A DNA stretch of 64,000 bases from Candidula unifasciata (taxonomy: Eukaryota; Mollusca; Gastropoda; Stylommatophora; Geomitridae), in assembly GCA_905116865.2 (NCBI GenBank), contig CAJHNH020000491.1, positions 854,107-918,106 on the forward strand. The letters are read 5' to 3'. This document shows, piece by piece, positions 11,561-59,999 of this stretch. Below the pieces are notes generated by a model, which did not search any database, had not been told where the DNA came from, and saw only the letters and a program-made list of their open reading frames with translations. Both the position numbers and the translations under genes were made by a program. Each line of letters opens with the position of its first letter. The first letter of the stretch is position 1.

Positions 11561-11757
11561 AAATGTGCACTTTGGCTATGTGAACTCTATGTGCAATCGC
11601 AGGAAATGCCAATTGGGGTACTGTGGGGGGCCCTAAAAAGGGCCAATCATTCTACATGAATACTGCTGGGTTCACGCATGAATTGACAATCACAGAGATT
11701 GTACACGTTAGTAGATCTGAACTGAGGTCAAACTGCGGTGGCAGAAGAGACGACGGA

Positions 11758-12141
11758 CTAGTAGTCTCTCGGGGGCCAGAATCTAGCAATGTCTGCTAGT
11801 ATGGTTTCAAACATGTCGCCACCCGCACGTTGAGCGCGCCTGCGCCACAGAAACTCACACATGTAAGATTCTAATAAATGTCTGTGGGTGCCATTCTGGC
11901 GCTTGTTTCTCTCCTTTGCCGACCTCCACAAACGTTCGATGCATTGCGTATGAGCACCTGTGGTGGGGTCGACAAAATTAATGGAGTGATTGTTTCTGCA
12001 ACTTCTGGTTCTGTGCAGAATGCCATGCTGTTGCAGGAAGGCAATGCTGCTTTCCTTGTCTTGTACTGACTGCTGCTGGAAACAATGGCAACTGACTGAC
12101 GCCGGAAAAGAGTGGTAAACATACGTCATCAATGTTGACAC
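11758..12141 (-). pseudogene. Merlin/ISXO2-like transposase C-terminal fragment
   Basis: The minus-strand frame encodes INFVDPTTGAHTQCIERLW followed by LLESYMCEFLWRRRAQ, the C-terminal catalytic part of IS1595/ISXO2-type transposases. It is clearly diverged from the copies at 5.0-6.0 kb, so it is a second Merlin lineage. The catalytic Glu (CIERLW) is kept, but the N-terminal half is absent. The first residues of the open frame run into the neighbouring hAT end and are not part of it. Confidence 0.75.
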
Positions 12142-12676
12142 TTTTCTTTGACAAAAACATCCAAAATGGAGTCAATAAAGATCTTAAAATATCCAAATTT
12201 GCGTTGAAAACATATAGAAAAAAAAATCCAAACGGGAAGAGTCACAAATTACATAGCTATTAATATGACTAAAATGTGTAGCATTAATCTGTACCGAAAA
12301 GTAAATGTGGCCAGTGTAACAGCTACCACATCACCCTTAGAGTGCCAGTACTACTGCTGCTACCACTACCACCACCACCGTCACAACAACAACACAAAAC
12401 GGTCACTACTGTCTGTACAGGTCGTTGTAAGTGTGCCCCCGACATAAAACTCCATCTCTTAACCATGGGCGAACGCAAGGGGAAAGGGGGGGGGGGCATT
12501 TGCCCTGGATTGATTGAAAAAAACAACGAATGCTGTTGCTTGTTCATCTGCAGCAGCAACGCTATCACCAGAACCAGACCCGGAAAAACTTGAAAATGGA
12601 GATACTATGTTAACCTAGGACATTGAACTCTGTGTAAAATCTACTACGAAGATTCGATCTTGAGCTCAAGTATCGT

Positions 12677-14367
12677 TTGCTAACTGATCCATACAAGCCT
12701 CACCCGTCATATGATTTTGAAGGCGACATGTCAGGAAGTGGAAAACGTTGTTTCAGGAAATCTTGGCTAACCCAGTATTCTCTATGGTTATCATATTCAC
12801 CTAGGTTAAAAAGTGCTTTTTGCATTTTCTGTGTTTTATTTCCGCAACCAGTTCAAAAAGGAATTCAAGGTGCCTTCATTACTACTCCTTCTACAAAGAT
12901 TTTAATGAATGTGCCAGAAACCAGCTCAGCATGGCATCGTGGGTCTTAACAAGATGCTGAACACTTGGCGTCAACCATTAGAGATCCAAAAAAGGATATT
13001 ATTTGTCAGATAGATAACTCCGTAAAACGAACTATTGAAGAAAACAGAAAGAAACTGTATCCTTTTATTTCAACAATCTTATTTTGCGGAACAAATGATT
13101 TGGCAATTCGTGGGAAAGATAGCACCAAAGGAAATGTCGAACAACTTTATACGTATCGAATTGAGGGAGGAGACAGTATTTAAAAAAAAAAAAACATTTT
13201 GATACAACTGCTGGAAATGCACGTTACACATCACATCGAACGCGGAATGGTTTGATTAATTTGTCTGAACAAGCTTTGCGAGAAGACATTGTAAAAGCTG
13301 CTAACAATGCTGTTGGATTCTTGATCATAGCCGATGGAACAGCAGATATCTTAGGAGCAGAACAGTTATCACTGGGAGTCCGGTTTGTAGAGAAGGCTAT
13401 GATTCGTGAGGAATTCCATGGATTTTCTCCGCTGAAAGGTATGGACGCCGCCACGATATCTGATTGTATTATTCTACATTGCAAAACATTTGGTCTTCTC
13501 CTTAATAATCTGCTGGGTCAAGGTTATGATGGGTGCTCGACAATGGCCGGAAAAGAAAATGGTGTTCAGGCGAAAAATTCGAAGAATTTACCCCAAGGCT
13601 GCCTTTGTTCGCGGTGCCTCGCATATACTGAATCTCGTTGAAAATGATCTTAATAATGTTGCATTGATACGAAATACTATTAGTACTATCAAAGCAATTA
13701 TTACATTTTTTTCGTGAAAGCCCAAAAAGGAGGTCCTCTGTCCCAAATATTCCTATTCTGTGTGAGACAAGATGGACAAGCAAGTATAAAAGTATTCAGA
13801 TTTTTTCTAGTAAATTTGCCAACTGGAAACATTTTCATTGCATGCAAGTGGAAATACACGACAGGCTGCACATCAGTTACATTGTTCATCAAAGTCCAGC
13901 ACGTTTTTATTTTGTCTCAATATTATTTCTCAAGACTTGGAACCAGTTACTCAGGCTCTTCTAGCTGTTCAAGTTGATCTTCCAGAAGTCCAACTGCAAG
14001 TTCAAAACCTGCTCAGTGTAGTAAAACTTCACCGAGGTGATTCCGATAACTATTTCAGGGATATTTTTGTGAAAACACTACAACTCGCACAGAAAGTGGA
14101 TACTGAGCTGATTATCCCAAGACAGAGTGGAAGACAAAAGTATCGAAGTAATCCGGGAACCATAAGTGTTGAAGAGTACTTCAAACTGTTTACATTCCAT
14201 ACTTAGATTCTCTAATTAACTCAACTGAGAGTCGATTCTGTGAAGCCAACAGTGCACAATTTAACTTAGCGTTGCTACATCCTTCGAAATTGTGCAAACT
14301 GAATCGTAAAAAGTTTAACGATATAATGTCTACTATTATTCAGATATACTACATTGATAATTTTGAA

Positions 14368-14398
<31 letters not shown>

Positions 14399-14935
14399 CT
14401 TCTTCTTCTTCTTCTTCTTCTTCTTCTTCTTCTTCTTCTTCTTCTTCTTCTTCTTCTTCTTCTTCGCGTTCACCAGCAGTACACTCTGGCGTAAAGTTCT
14501 GGTTGTTCAACCACTTCTGGACTGCAGCCATGCTCCAGAACATGAGTGTTGCGTGTGCATCAGTTTTACAGATCTGATTCAATTGAATGCAGACTGTTGG
14601 TTCCTCGCCTCTCAGGCAGATGCACTCCGACTTCAAAGAAAGTTCCCCAGTTAGTTGACTCTTACGACATGCTTTTGGGGAGGCAGTGGGTCTATTCTTG
14701 TTTTCCCCACAATAGGGCCCCTGAACCCACACGGTGGAGGGAAAACGCGAGAATGCAGAAGTAGACAAGATTTTATCGACTTGTACCTTTTACAAAGTTT
14801 TATCTGAGTGTCAGGTATGTGTTACTATTTTTGCTAACATTACCAGCAACAACATGTACTGTGGAGCGATCGTTCAGCACATTACGTCGTCGTGTAAAAC
14901 ATGGCTTAGATCTGCAATTTGAGATAAACGTCTGT
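12677..14935 (+). pseudogene. hAT transposase (TTF zinc finger / DUF4371 type), broken (in hAT-3)
   Basis: Plus-strand pieces: 12677-12940 resembles a TTF-type zinc-finger region (RCFRKSWLTQYSLWLSYSPR...SAFCIFCVLF). 12965-13180 and 13210-13640 resemble DUF4371 (GLINLSEQALREDIVKAANN, then IADGTADI, LLGQGYDGCSTMAGKENGVQ). About 14825-14905 gives TCTVERSFSTLRRRVKHGLD, the hAT C-terminal dimerisation motif. Frameshifts, a poly-A run near 13185 and a SINE-like insertion at 14370-14745 break it. This is the ZMYM1/P52rIPK-like class of hAT. Confidence 0.82.
14370..14745 (-). repeat. SINE-like repeat copy C with an expanded (TTC)n tail
   Basis: Same family as 566-850. The simple tail has grown to about 95 bp of uninterrupted TTC (14370-14465). 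The body runs to about 14735 (AGGGCCCCTGAACCCACACGG). It splits the hAT-3 transposase pseudogene, so it arrived after that hAT. The serine-rich or glutamate-rich ORFs here are products of the triplet run. Confidence 0.8.
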
Positions 14936-15399
14936 ATGGATTGTTTATGTTAAGCAATTCCAGGCCGGCAACGAAACAAATAATGATTTGACCGTTGCTG
15001 GCGCTACGTCGTTCGTAGTTTGTGCGATTTATGAAAGTACTTACATCGAGCTTTGGTGATATCCCCGGGAACTGCCAATATTTTTTTGTTCATACTTTAC
15101 TTTTAGCATATTGAAATGTTTATTCAAAGTGAAAGCCACATAGGAAGGTGAGCAATTATTTTTTTTAATCACATGAAAAAGAAACACAAAGTTAGCACAG
15201 TGAGGTTACGGTTGAAACAAAGTAAGTGTGATTTGCGCACCCTTTTAATTAATCAGTACCGGGGCTGCCAGATATTTGAGCTTTGACCCCAGTGAGAGTT
15301 CAAAGTTTGAGTAACTGAAAGAAAAAACAATAATAACTGGAAAAAAAATATTCAACTCAAATCAAAAGCATCTAGAAAAACATCTACCATAAGAAAAAA

Positions 15400-16110
15400 A
15401 ATATTTGACTCCAAATGAAAAGCATCTAGAAAAGCATCTACCATTTAAACGTCAAAAAGACATATAAATGGAAGGAAAAACATATGAAAAGAATCTAGAA
15501 AAGCATCTACCATTTAAACGTCAAAAAGACATCTAAATGGAAGGAAAAACATATGAAAAGCATCTAGAAAAGCATCTACAATTTAAACGTCAAAAAGACA
15601 TCTAAATGGAAGGAAAAACATATGAAAAGCATCTAGAAATGCATCTACCATTTAAACGTCAAAAAGACATATAAATGGAAGGAAAAACATATGAAAAGAA
15701 TATAGAAAAGCATCTACCATTTAAACGTCAAAAAGACATCTAAATGGAAGGAAAAACATATGAAAAGAATCTAGAAAAGCATCTACCATTTAAACGTCAA
15801 AAAGACATCTAAATGGAAGGAAAAACATATGAAAAGCATCTAGAAATGCATCTACCATTTAAACGTCAAAAAGACATATAAATGGAAGGAAAAACATATG
15901 AAAAGCATCTAGAAAAGCATCTACCATTTAAACGTCAAAAAGACATCTTAATGGAAGGAAAAACATATGAAAAGCATCTAGAAATGCATCTACCATTTAA
16001 ACGTCAAAGAGACATAAATGGAAGGAAAAACATATGAAAAGAATCTAGAAAAGCATCTACCATTTATACGTCAAAAAGACATTTAAATGGAAGGAAAAAC
16101 ATCTAAATGT
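15400..16110. repeat. 69-bp tandem array, about 10 units, near the hAT-3 right end
   Basis: Units contain GCATCTAGAAAAGCATCTACC, then ATTTAAACGTCAAAAAGAC, then ATGGAAGGAAAAACATATGA, spaced 69 bp apart. Units differ by single bases. Similar short motifs (TCTAGAAAAAC, GTCAAAAA) also occur near other ends of these hATs. Confidence 0.9.
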
Positions 16111-16982
16111 GGATGTTAAATATCCGAAGTGGCAACACTGAACGTCATAGTAAAGGCGCGTTTTGCAAGAGCGCGCTTTTGCGATGTGAACAACTTGGAT
16201 GTAGAGAAACCGCGAGAAACCACAACCTGAACACCCTAGAATTTATTGGGAATGTCTCCTGTGACGTCATTGTGACGTCAGGGGTACGCAAAAAATATAG
16301 TACCGCTTTGTCATATCCCCAGTTTTTAATTTTGTCATCATGCAACCACTCTTTCCAAATTTTTTGCTCACACTTTACTTTTGGCATGTTGAAAGGTTTT
16401 TCAAAGTGAAAGCCACATAAGAAGGTGAGCAATTTTTTTTTAATCACATGAAAAAGAAACGCAAAGTCAGCACAGTGAGGATACGGTTGAAACAAAGTTA
16501 GTATGATTGAGGCGCGTTTTTATTAATCAGTACCGGGGCTGCCAGATATTTGTGCGTTGACCCCAGTGAGAGTTCAAAGCTCAAGTAATGACAGTTGTCA
16601 CAATGTAAGTGCCAGACCAAAACAAAAATATTGTAGTATATATTTTACACGGTAATTATTAAATTGACACTGAAAGAAAAAAAAATCTATAAAATATCTA
16701 TCTCCATATAAAAAGTCTCTAGAAAAATATTTACGATCTAAACGTCAAAAACAGTATCTAAATGCAATGAAAAAGATTTAAATTTGGATATAAAAGATCC
16801 AAAGTGGCAACACTGCTACGAGCACATGTATTCACTTACGAACAGCTAAAAATGCAAACTAAAAATTATTTTGTAACCGGTTAGGAAACGAAACATTTTC
16901 GCTGATCCTCTGCGCAACCAAACCGCGCACTGTTGCTTTGTTTACGTATGATATAAGCATATCTAAGTTTGATATCTTGGCT

Positions 16983-17322
16983 TGTTTCAACATCGACCGG
17001 CTTCAGCTGACGGGCCATGCTGCTGACGCCACCGGTTAACTGCGTTAATGCAGCGGTTCTCAAATATGAAATAAACTATTTTTGACAGTGGCGAGGGAAG
17101 ACAACTTAAATTTTAACTTTTAAGTATCTACATGCCTTCTTTAATAATTTCACAATTTTTAGCCGACTTTTCTTGATTATTGCCGAGGCACCCCTGGTAT
17201 ATGTTCAAGGCACCCCGGGGTGCCTCGGCACTCAGTTTGAGAACCGCTGCGTTAAAGCATCGTTAGCCTGAACCGGTGATGTCAGCAACAACTCCCGTCA
17301 CCTGAAGCCGGTCGTATTTCAA
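16983..17322. mobile_element. Foldback/MITE with palindromic arms, interrupted by a hAT MITE
   Basis: The left arm (about 16983-17042: TTTCAACATCGACCGGCTTC ... ACCGGTTAACTG) is inverted in the right arm (about 17258-17322: AACCGGTGATGTCAGC ... GAAGCCGGTCGTATTTCAA). The central spacer contains the 17051-17249 element. Confidence 0.65.
17051..17249. mobile_element. 199-bp hAT-type MITE
   Basis: Terminal inverted repeats are CAGCGGTTCTCAAA and TTTGAGAACCGCTG. The flanking octamers CGTTAATG (17043-17050) and CGTTAAAG (17250-17257) match at 7 of 8 positions. Ends of the CAGNGGTTCTCAA form are typical of Charlie-like hATs. An inner repeat (GCCGAGGCACCCCT / GGGGTGCCTCGGC) forms a second hairpin. 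Confidence 0.8.
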
Positions 17323-17789
17323 CCCAATGAAGCGAATGTTTGTCAATCGTGCAAAACACTGGAGCTGTACCTGTTTTCGGTTTTATCAAAACCATGAAAA
17401 GAATAACAATTGTAAAGCTGAAGCTTATTTGTTGCAAAAAACTTTTTGACTGATATATTCGATTTGCTTAATGCTTCTTCTCGACTCTTTAATTTTAATT
17501 TTAGACAGACATGTTCACTCAAATTTAACCGTCTTGGGACGACGCGGCCGAAATACCGGCCTGGCACAAAGTAGCCTAAAGGACGACTGGGTCGATCGGT
17601 CAGCCTTATGTAATACAAGCCTTGAGATTGGCTGGCAGATTTTCGTACTAGCCAATCAGATTGCTTCTCACATTTTTTTTGCACATGTGGGCTGTTCATT
17701 GACGACTTTTGAGAAAGTTTAATGTGTTCGGTAACTATACATCAATTTTTTTCTGGGGTTACCTGTGCCCAAACAAAGGCATAAAGGAC

Positions 17790-17905
17790 GGCTATCTTCC
17801 GAATAACGGTCCCAAATTATCGAGGTGGAAAATATACCCTAACAGAGCCTCAGTCAATTGTGAACTTCCGGCGACTTAAATTGCACACTACCGGCGACTT
17901 CTGCC
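17790..17905. repeat. Isolated arm of the intron-1 foldback family
   Basis: The sequence GGCTATCTTCCGAATAACGG ... GAGCCTCAGTCAATTGTGAA ... CTTCCGGCGACTT resembles the left arm of the palindrome at 20610-20999. No opposing arm was found nearby, so this looks like a half element. Confidence 0.55.
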
Positions 17906-18078
17906 ACCTGACTTCCTGAGTGTAAAAAAAAAAAATGCTTGCTTAAATTATGCAAATCAGAATAGTTAATTTGAATATATGTTGAGATTTCAGTTTGATT
18001 CCTAAATATTATGTATTGTTAGCTCATTTAATTTTCTACACGAATAATATTCCGAATATATACAGTTTTCGGCTCTCC

Positions 18079-18388
18079 TTTAAACTACGGCCGGTTAGTC
18101 AGAGTTCAGTCCCTTGGCTGCAGTGGAATTACGGAAACAACACAAATGACATAATTACTGTGTGTTTAGCGATAGACAGCGTGCAGTGCCCTGCTGTCAT
18201 CATACGGCTAGGGTGTGGGTTAGGGGTAGGGTTAGGGTAACACATGTAAAGTATAGTACCTGCCCATAATGACCGCTGCTATATCTGATAATTTTGACCT
18301 CACTTTGTTTTGTGATTCGTGCCGTATCCACTCCGTAATTGCACTGTAGCCAGGGAACTGAACTCCGATTAACCGACCGTAGTTTAAA
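18079..18388. mobile_element. 310-bp MITE with about 55-bp inverted ends and telomere-like core
   Basis: The left end TTTAAACTACGGCCGGTTAG is inverted at the right end (AACCGACCGTAGTTTAAA). Similarity continues for about 55 bp through GAGTTCAGTCCCTTGGCTGC. Part of the end (AGTCAGAGTTC..TCCC..TGGC) resembles the inner Merlin terminal repeat at 4930-4960. The core has GGGTTAGGGGTAGGGTTAGGG (18210-18238 region). Confidence 0.75.
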
Positions 18389-18873
18389 AGATAATCCAGT
18401 TTTCTATATGTTAATTAAAGCTTTATTTTTTATAATTTGTGTGTGTATAAAGTATAAACTGTGAGATGAAGGCTTCGTCTTTTTTTTTTCACTGGAACTC
18501 CAAAAAGTGCTCCGTCTCCAGAGTACTTATTAATTCCTTCTCCAGAGGGTTAAGTAAAAACTAAAATCAAACTTATCAAAGTCAAAGCAACTGAGAATTT
18601 CTCCCAAAACAACAGTGTTTTATGTTAGTTCTTGCACAATACACCCTCCTAAAAGACAGCAATGTGTGCAATTTTCAATTAAAATAATACCAAGTCTAGT
18701 ATCAAGATAGGCTAAAAATATATTTTACCTCCAACGACTGTATGTTCAACAAATTATCAATTACTTTTCTTCTGTTAATGTTTATCCGTTTTCATAATTT
18801 TGTATTAACTAGCAGGAGAAAGTTTTCATAATTAGAAACAGTTCTTGCACTTTCGGTTTTCTCAAGCTCTAAA
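18389..18873 (+). promoter_or_regulatory. Presumed 5' flank / 5' UTR of ASZ1
   Basis: This is the region directly before the ASZ1 start codon. It is AT-rich with no clear TATA box or CpG island that I can defend. The transcription start cannot be placed from sequence, and an upstream non-coding exon is possible. The start context AAAATGG is acceptable for initiation. Confidence 0.3.
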
Positions 18874-56298
<37,425 letters not shown>

Positions 56299-56423
56299 TG
56301 ATGGTGAAGAGATTTTAATTCAGTTTTCAATTTTAACATTATTGAAATGGAATGGGATCTCCTTTTCCTGTGGGTATAACTAATGTGATATCAGATAACT
56401 CAGTCTCGTTTTTAAATTGAATG

Positions 56424-56516
56424 AATAAAGACAATTGTAAAGTGGAACTTAAACACAAATGATGCAATGAGCTATGTAAAATGCCACAAACTTTTTTTTA
56501 ATTACATCCGAATAAA
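56424..56516 (+). terminator. Candidate ASZ1 polyadenylation signals
   Basis: AATAAA occurs at 56424-56429 and again at 56511-56516, 126 and 213 bp after the stop codon. Either could set the transcript end; both have T- or GT-rich sequence downstream. Confidence 0.6.
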
Positions 56517-56519
56517 GTG

Positions 56520-57290
56520 ATGTCCTATTAATTCCCTTGCCTTTTATCCTTCATTGAAGCATAAGTCTTCAGCCAGGTCAGGACATTTTTTGCTCCCTCC
56601 ATGTCTTTCTTATTTTCTCTATCTTCATCTTTTTCTTTTCAGTGTAGTTTTATCTCTCCTTCTATATCTCACCCCATGTCGATTCCAGCAAAGGAATTTT
56701 TTCTGGTTATACTGTTTTCTCAATGTTTGTCTTCTTCAAACATCTTGTCTTTTAATTTTACTTAGGTTTGCCTTTGATAATATCCAAGTCTGGCACAGGT
56801 AGCATAGTATTAGTATGAATATGTTGTTTATAATCTGTTTCTTGGCACTCATACTTATGTTTGGATGTCTTAATAATGGTGTCACTTGGTATATAAGTGC
56901 ACTAGCTTGTTGGCATCTTGTTCTCCCGAATGATTATGTAAGTAGTATATTGTGGAGAATGTATCCTTCTTCCTTGTCTTCTTCTACATTCACCCTTTAA
57001 AAAGCAGTTGAGACATAGTATTGTGGTTTATAGGCTGCAATAGTTGTACTTTTCAGCTCAACACATCCAGTTTTACTAAACCCCTATATAGTCACATGTT
57101 TACAATGAGCTTGTTAGGGGTCACTGAATTCTTTTTTCCCCACCAAAATGGGGATCTGTAACCCACACAGGGAATGTCGATATGACAGCAAGACAACCTT
57201 AAGAGATGATCCCTAAAAGTGTGAACTCACATGGAATGAGATGACCAAGAATTGATGCATTTTTCAGAGTTAGTGATTGTAAGTAGCATA
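56520..57290. other. 3' flank of ASZ1, no gene recognised
   Basis: The pyrimidine-rich 56560-56780 may be an antisense LINE tail (compare 34900-35200). No ORF shows a known domain. Confidence 0.35.
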
Positions 57291-57294
57291 TTTT

Positions 57295-57665
57295 GGAGAA
57301 TCTGCCTGTTACCTACAACATAATAAGAAAAAAACTGCCTGTTACCGACAACATAATAAGAAAAAACTGCCTGTTACCGACAACATAATAAGAAAAAAAA
57401 CTGCCTGTTACCTACAACATAATAAAAAAGAAACTGCCTGTTACCTACAACATAATAAAAAAGAATCTGCCTGTAACCTACAACATAATAAGAAAAAACT
57501 GCCTGTTACCGACAACATAATAAGAAAAAAAACTGCCTGTTACCTACAACATAATAAAAAAGAAACTGCCTGTTACCTACAACATAATAAAAAAGAATCT
57601 GCCTGTTACCGACAACATAATAAAAAATAATCTGCCTGTTACCTACAACATAATAAGAACTAACT
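57295..57665. repeat. About 31-bp minisatellite, about 12 units
   Basis: Units CTGCCTGTTACC(T/G)ACAACA then TAATAAGAAAAAA, with length changes in the A-run. It lies about 1 kb beyond the ASZ1 stop. Confidence 0.93.
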
Positions 57666-58469
57666 GTTATACATTTATTATTTATGTAAATGCCTCATTA
57701 AAAATAACATTCTATTCTTTTCACAGAGTTTAGATTCGATTGTGTAGTTTCACATTCCAAGTTTTGCTTGATGTTAGTGTTTTTTGCCAGATTCCACCAT
57801 GTGGCTTTCCTTTCCAAATTTTCCTTTGTATAGTGTTTTTACCAGATCGTATTTAGAGATTTCCATTTTCATTTACTCTATGTTTTGCCAGATTTTTCAC
57901 TGTGCATAAACTGAAAAATCAACATTTTGCAATCAGTAAATTTGTATTTTGTATGGAAGCAGTTACAGAATTCACGATTAGATAAAATCACATGCAGAAA
58001 CATGCCAAGTCGAACAGGAGGAAGTGTTAAAATAGAATTGCCTTTAAATAATAGTAGAACATAAGTTCTTTATTGAATTAATATCTTTACTTGTTGCTGC
58101 AGTGGAGAATCTGTTTCCTTACCCATAATGTACATGATCTTTGATTTTAATGCCTCTTGTTGTTCATTGATACAAATTAATGGATGCGAACACTGTCTGT
58201 TTTAGTATGTGTACATTTGTTTTTAGTTTGAACATTAAATATCAGAATTTTAAAACAGAGAATACTTCAAGTGTTATGTGTACTGAACGCATTTTTCTGG
58301 CAAACAGTGCACCATGGAGGACAGGCATTTGCTCATGTTCGTGGCTCAGTATGTTCTGAATGTTTGTGCTTCTTGCATGTACATTTAATAAGGGCTCACT
58401 AAAGCACTCCAGCTGCTGATTTGACTCCTATAATATCCTTTTGTGGGTTCCGGGCCCCATTTATTTTGT

Positions 58470-58790
58470 TGGGGGGGGGGGGGGGGCAAACCAACTGCCC
58501 CCTAATAATCATCATCATCATCAGGTGCCTTGCCAACTGGCGTGGTCGATCATGCCTCTCCACAATCTGCAATCTCCTGCAGCATGTATTAGTTCGTGTG
58601 CTGACACACCTCCATGCCATTCAACAAGACTATCGAGAATCTCCTCTCATTGTCTTCCTCTATCCCTCCTTCCTGTGGTCACAACATGGTCCATTTTCAC
58701 TCTTCTCATAAAGTGGCCAAAAAATGATGTCTCCTTCTGATGTCTGTGATAAGTTGTCTTCCGGCTCCCGCCTCTTTTAAAACCTTTTGG
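58470..58790 (-). repeat. LINE 3' end fragment after a poly-G run (antisense)
   Basis: A run of about 20 G (58470-58490) precedes CATCATCATCATCAGGTGCC then TTGCCAACTGGCGTGGTCGA, the complement of the 29445-29505 LINE end (GCCAGTTGGCAGGGCACATG). CATAAAGTGGCCAAAAAATG follows. Confidence 0.55.
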
Positions 58791-58829
58791 TTGCTTTTTT
58801 TGGCTGTCCAAGGTATTTTAAGCATTCAT

Positions 58830-59065
58830 CTGTAAAACCACATCTCTGAGGCGTCAAGAAATCCCCCTAACACTCATGTCGTAAAAGGCAACAAAATAGG
58901 GTGTTTACTTTGAAGTCTAAATGCATCTGCCTGAGAGGCAAGGAACCAGCAGTCTGTGTACAAATAAGCTAGATATGTAAAACGGATGTGCATATGAAAC
59001 TCAAGTTCTGGAACAAGACTAAAGTGCAGAAGTGGACAAACAACCAGAACTTTGGTGGAAGTGAA
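58830..59065 (+). repeat. SINE-like interspersed repeat, copy G
   Basis: GTCGTAAAAGGCAACAAAAT, AAATGCATCTGCCTGAGAGG, AAGGAACCAGCAGTCTGTGT and GGTGGAAGTGAAGAAGG, in the order of copies A and D. Confidence 0.7.
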
Positions 59066-59521
59066 GAAGGAAAAGTCTCCTAGTGTGATGTGTATTGTAT
59101 TTGACCTCTGTGGATATAGTATACCTGTGATTTTATTGTTTTCATTGTTGCCTCACTCAGGCATTAGCTGTAAGCGTATGAGACTCAAAGGTGGGCAAAG
59201 AAAACTGCTCCTGGAGTCACCTTTAAAGGGGTGGTTATGGAGCTCAAAGAGTTAACAGGTGAGCAAACTGCTTCTGAAGTCACCCTTAATTGGGGTGATT
59301 GCATGTTGTGGTTTACAGCCAAGCTGTGATATCTGCACCATTTAGCTCCCAGTTTGGGATTTTACTAGGCAATTTTGTGTCCAGTGGCATCTAACCAGGA
59401 AGCCCCTGCTTTATTCTCCAGTTTCAAATCTGAGTCAGAAACCATGTAAAGAGTACTACCTCCTGACTTAATTCTCATTCAGACATAGCTTCGACTATGA
59501 AATAAGGCTGCCTTCGCTTAA

Positions 59522-59658
59522 CTCTTTGAGTCCCAAGGAAATCATTATACGTTCATAGGTCCTGTCTAAAGGCCCAATGAACGCAAGATGCACTGATTTT
59601 ACATCTCTCTTGACTACCCCTTGGGCCTCTGATGCTAAACCCCCTGGGACTCAAAGAG
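59522..59658. mobile_element. 137-bp MITE with TTAA flanks (piggyBac-like)
   Basis: Inverted ends CTCTTTGAGTCCCAAGG and CCTGGGACTCAAAGAG lie between TTAA at 59518-59521 and TTAA at 59659-59662. A related end (GAGCTCAAAGAGTTAA) is at 59239-59254, and the right half of another copy opens this window. Confidence 0.72.
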
Positions 59659-59999
59659 TTAAGTACTGGGCACTTTCAAATGTCTGGAAAGGGGTAGTAG
59701 AGACCTTTTAAGCAATTACTCTGTCTTAAAAGTAAATGGGAGAGTCGAGAGAATCGACTTTATTCCACCTGATTATTTCTTATGGATTGATCTCTCCACA
59801 AAATGGCTAGCCACCGGCTGGGATTGTTGCACAAAGCATGCATTCCTTAATTCCAGCTATGATCCCTAAGGATGTCAGCTAAAAACTGTACTCATAAACT
59901 GAATGACACATCTTTGAAACAAACCTAAGACCTTCAAAGTATGAGGCAAACAGCTTGGCTTCAGAGACCCCCAAAAAGCTCTCCACGAATGCCTAGAAT

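Larger units (their letters stand above)
12130..16140 (+). mobile_element. hAT DNA transposon (hAT-3) inserted in older repeats
   Basis: The left end CAATGTTGACACTTTTCTTT at 12130 is homologous to the 9040 end. The right end CGAAGTGGCAACACTG stops at 16140. Flanks are TACGTCAT (12122-12129) and AACGTCAT (16141-16148), a 7-of-8 target duplication. Inside are a plus-strand transposase pseudogene, an inserted SINE-like repeat and a 69-bp tandem array near the right end. Segment 15080-15320 is also present outside the element at about 16365-16600, which belongs to the parent hAT-2. Confidence 0.82.
9040..16815 (-). mobile_element. Older hAT element (hAT-2) interrupted by a Merlin fragment and a second hAT
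   Basis: The left end CAGTGTTGCCACTTTTCTTT at 9040 pairs with a right end AAAGTGGCAACACTG at 16801-16815. A related hAT with the same ends occupies 12130-16140 and is flanked by its own target duplication, so it sits inside. A Merlin transposase fragment lies at 11758-12110. I could not find a convincing 8-bp duplication outside 9040 and 16815, so pairing these two ends is inference. Confidence 0.6.

Noticed and set aside
14272..14768. Poly-Ser and poly-Glu ORFs
   Set aside because: Products of the (TTC)n tail of a SINE-like repeat inside a dead hAT transposase.
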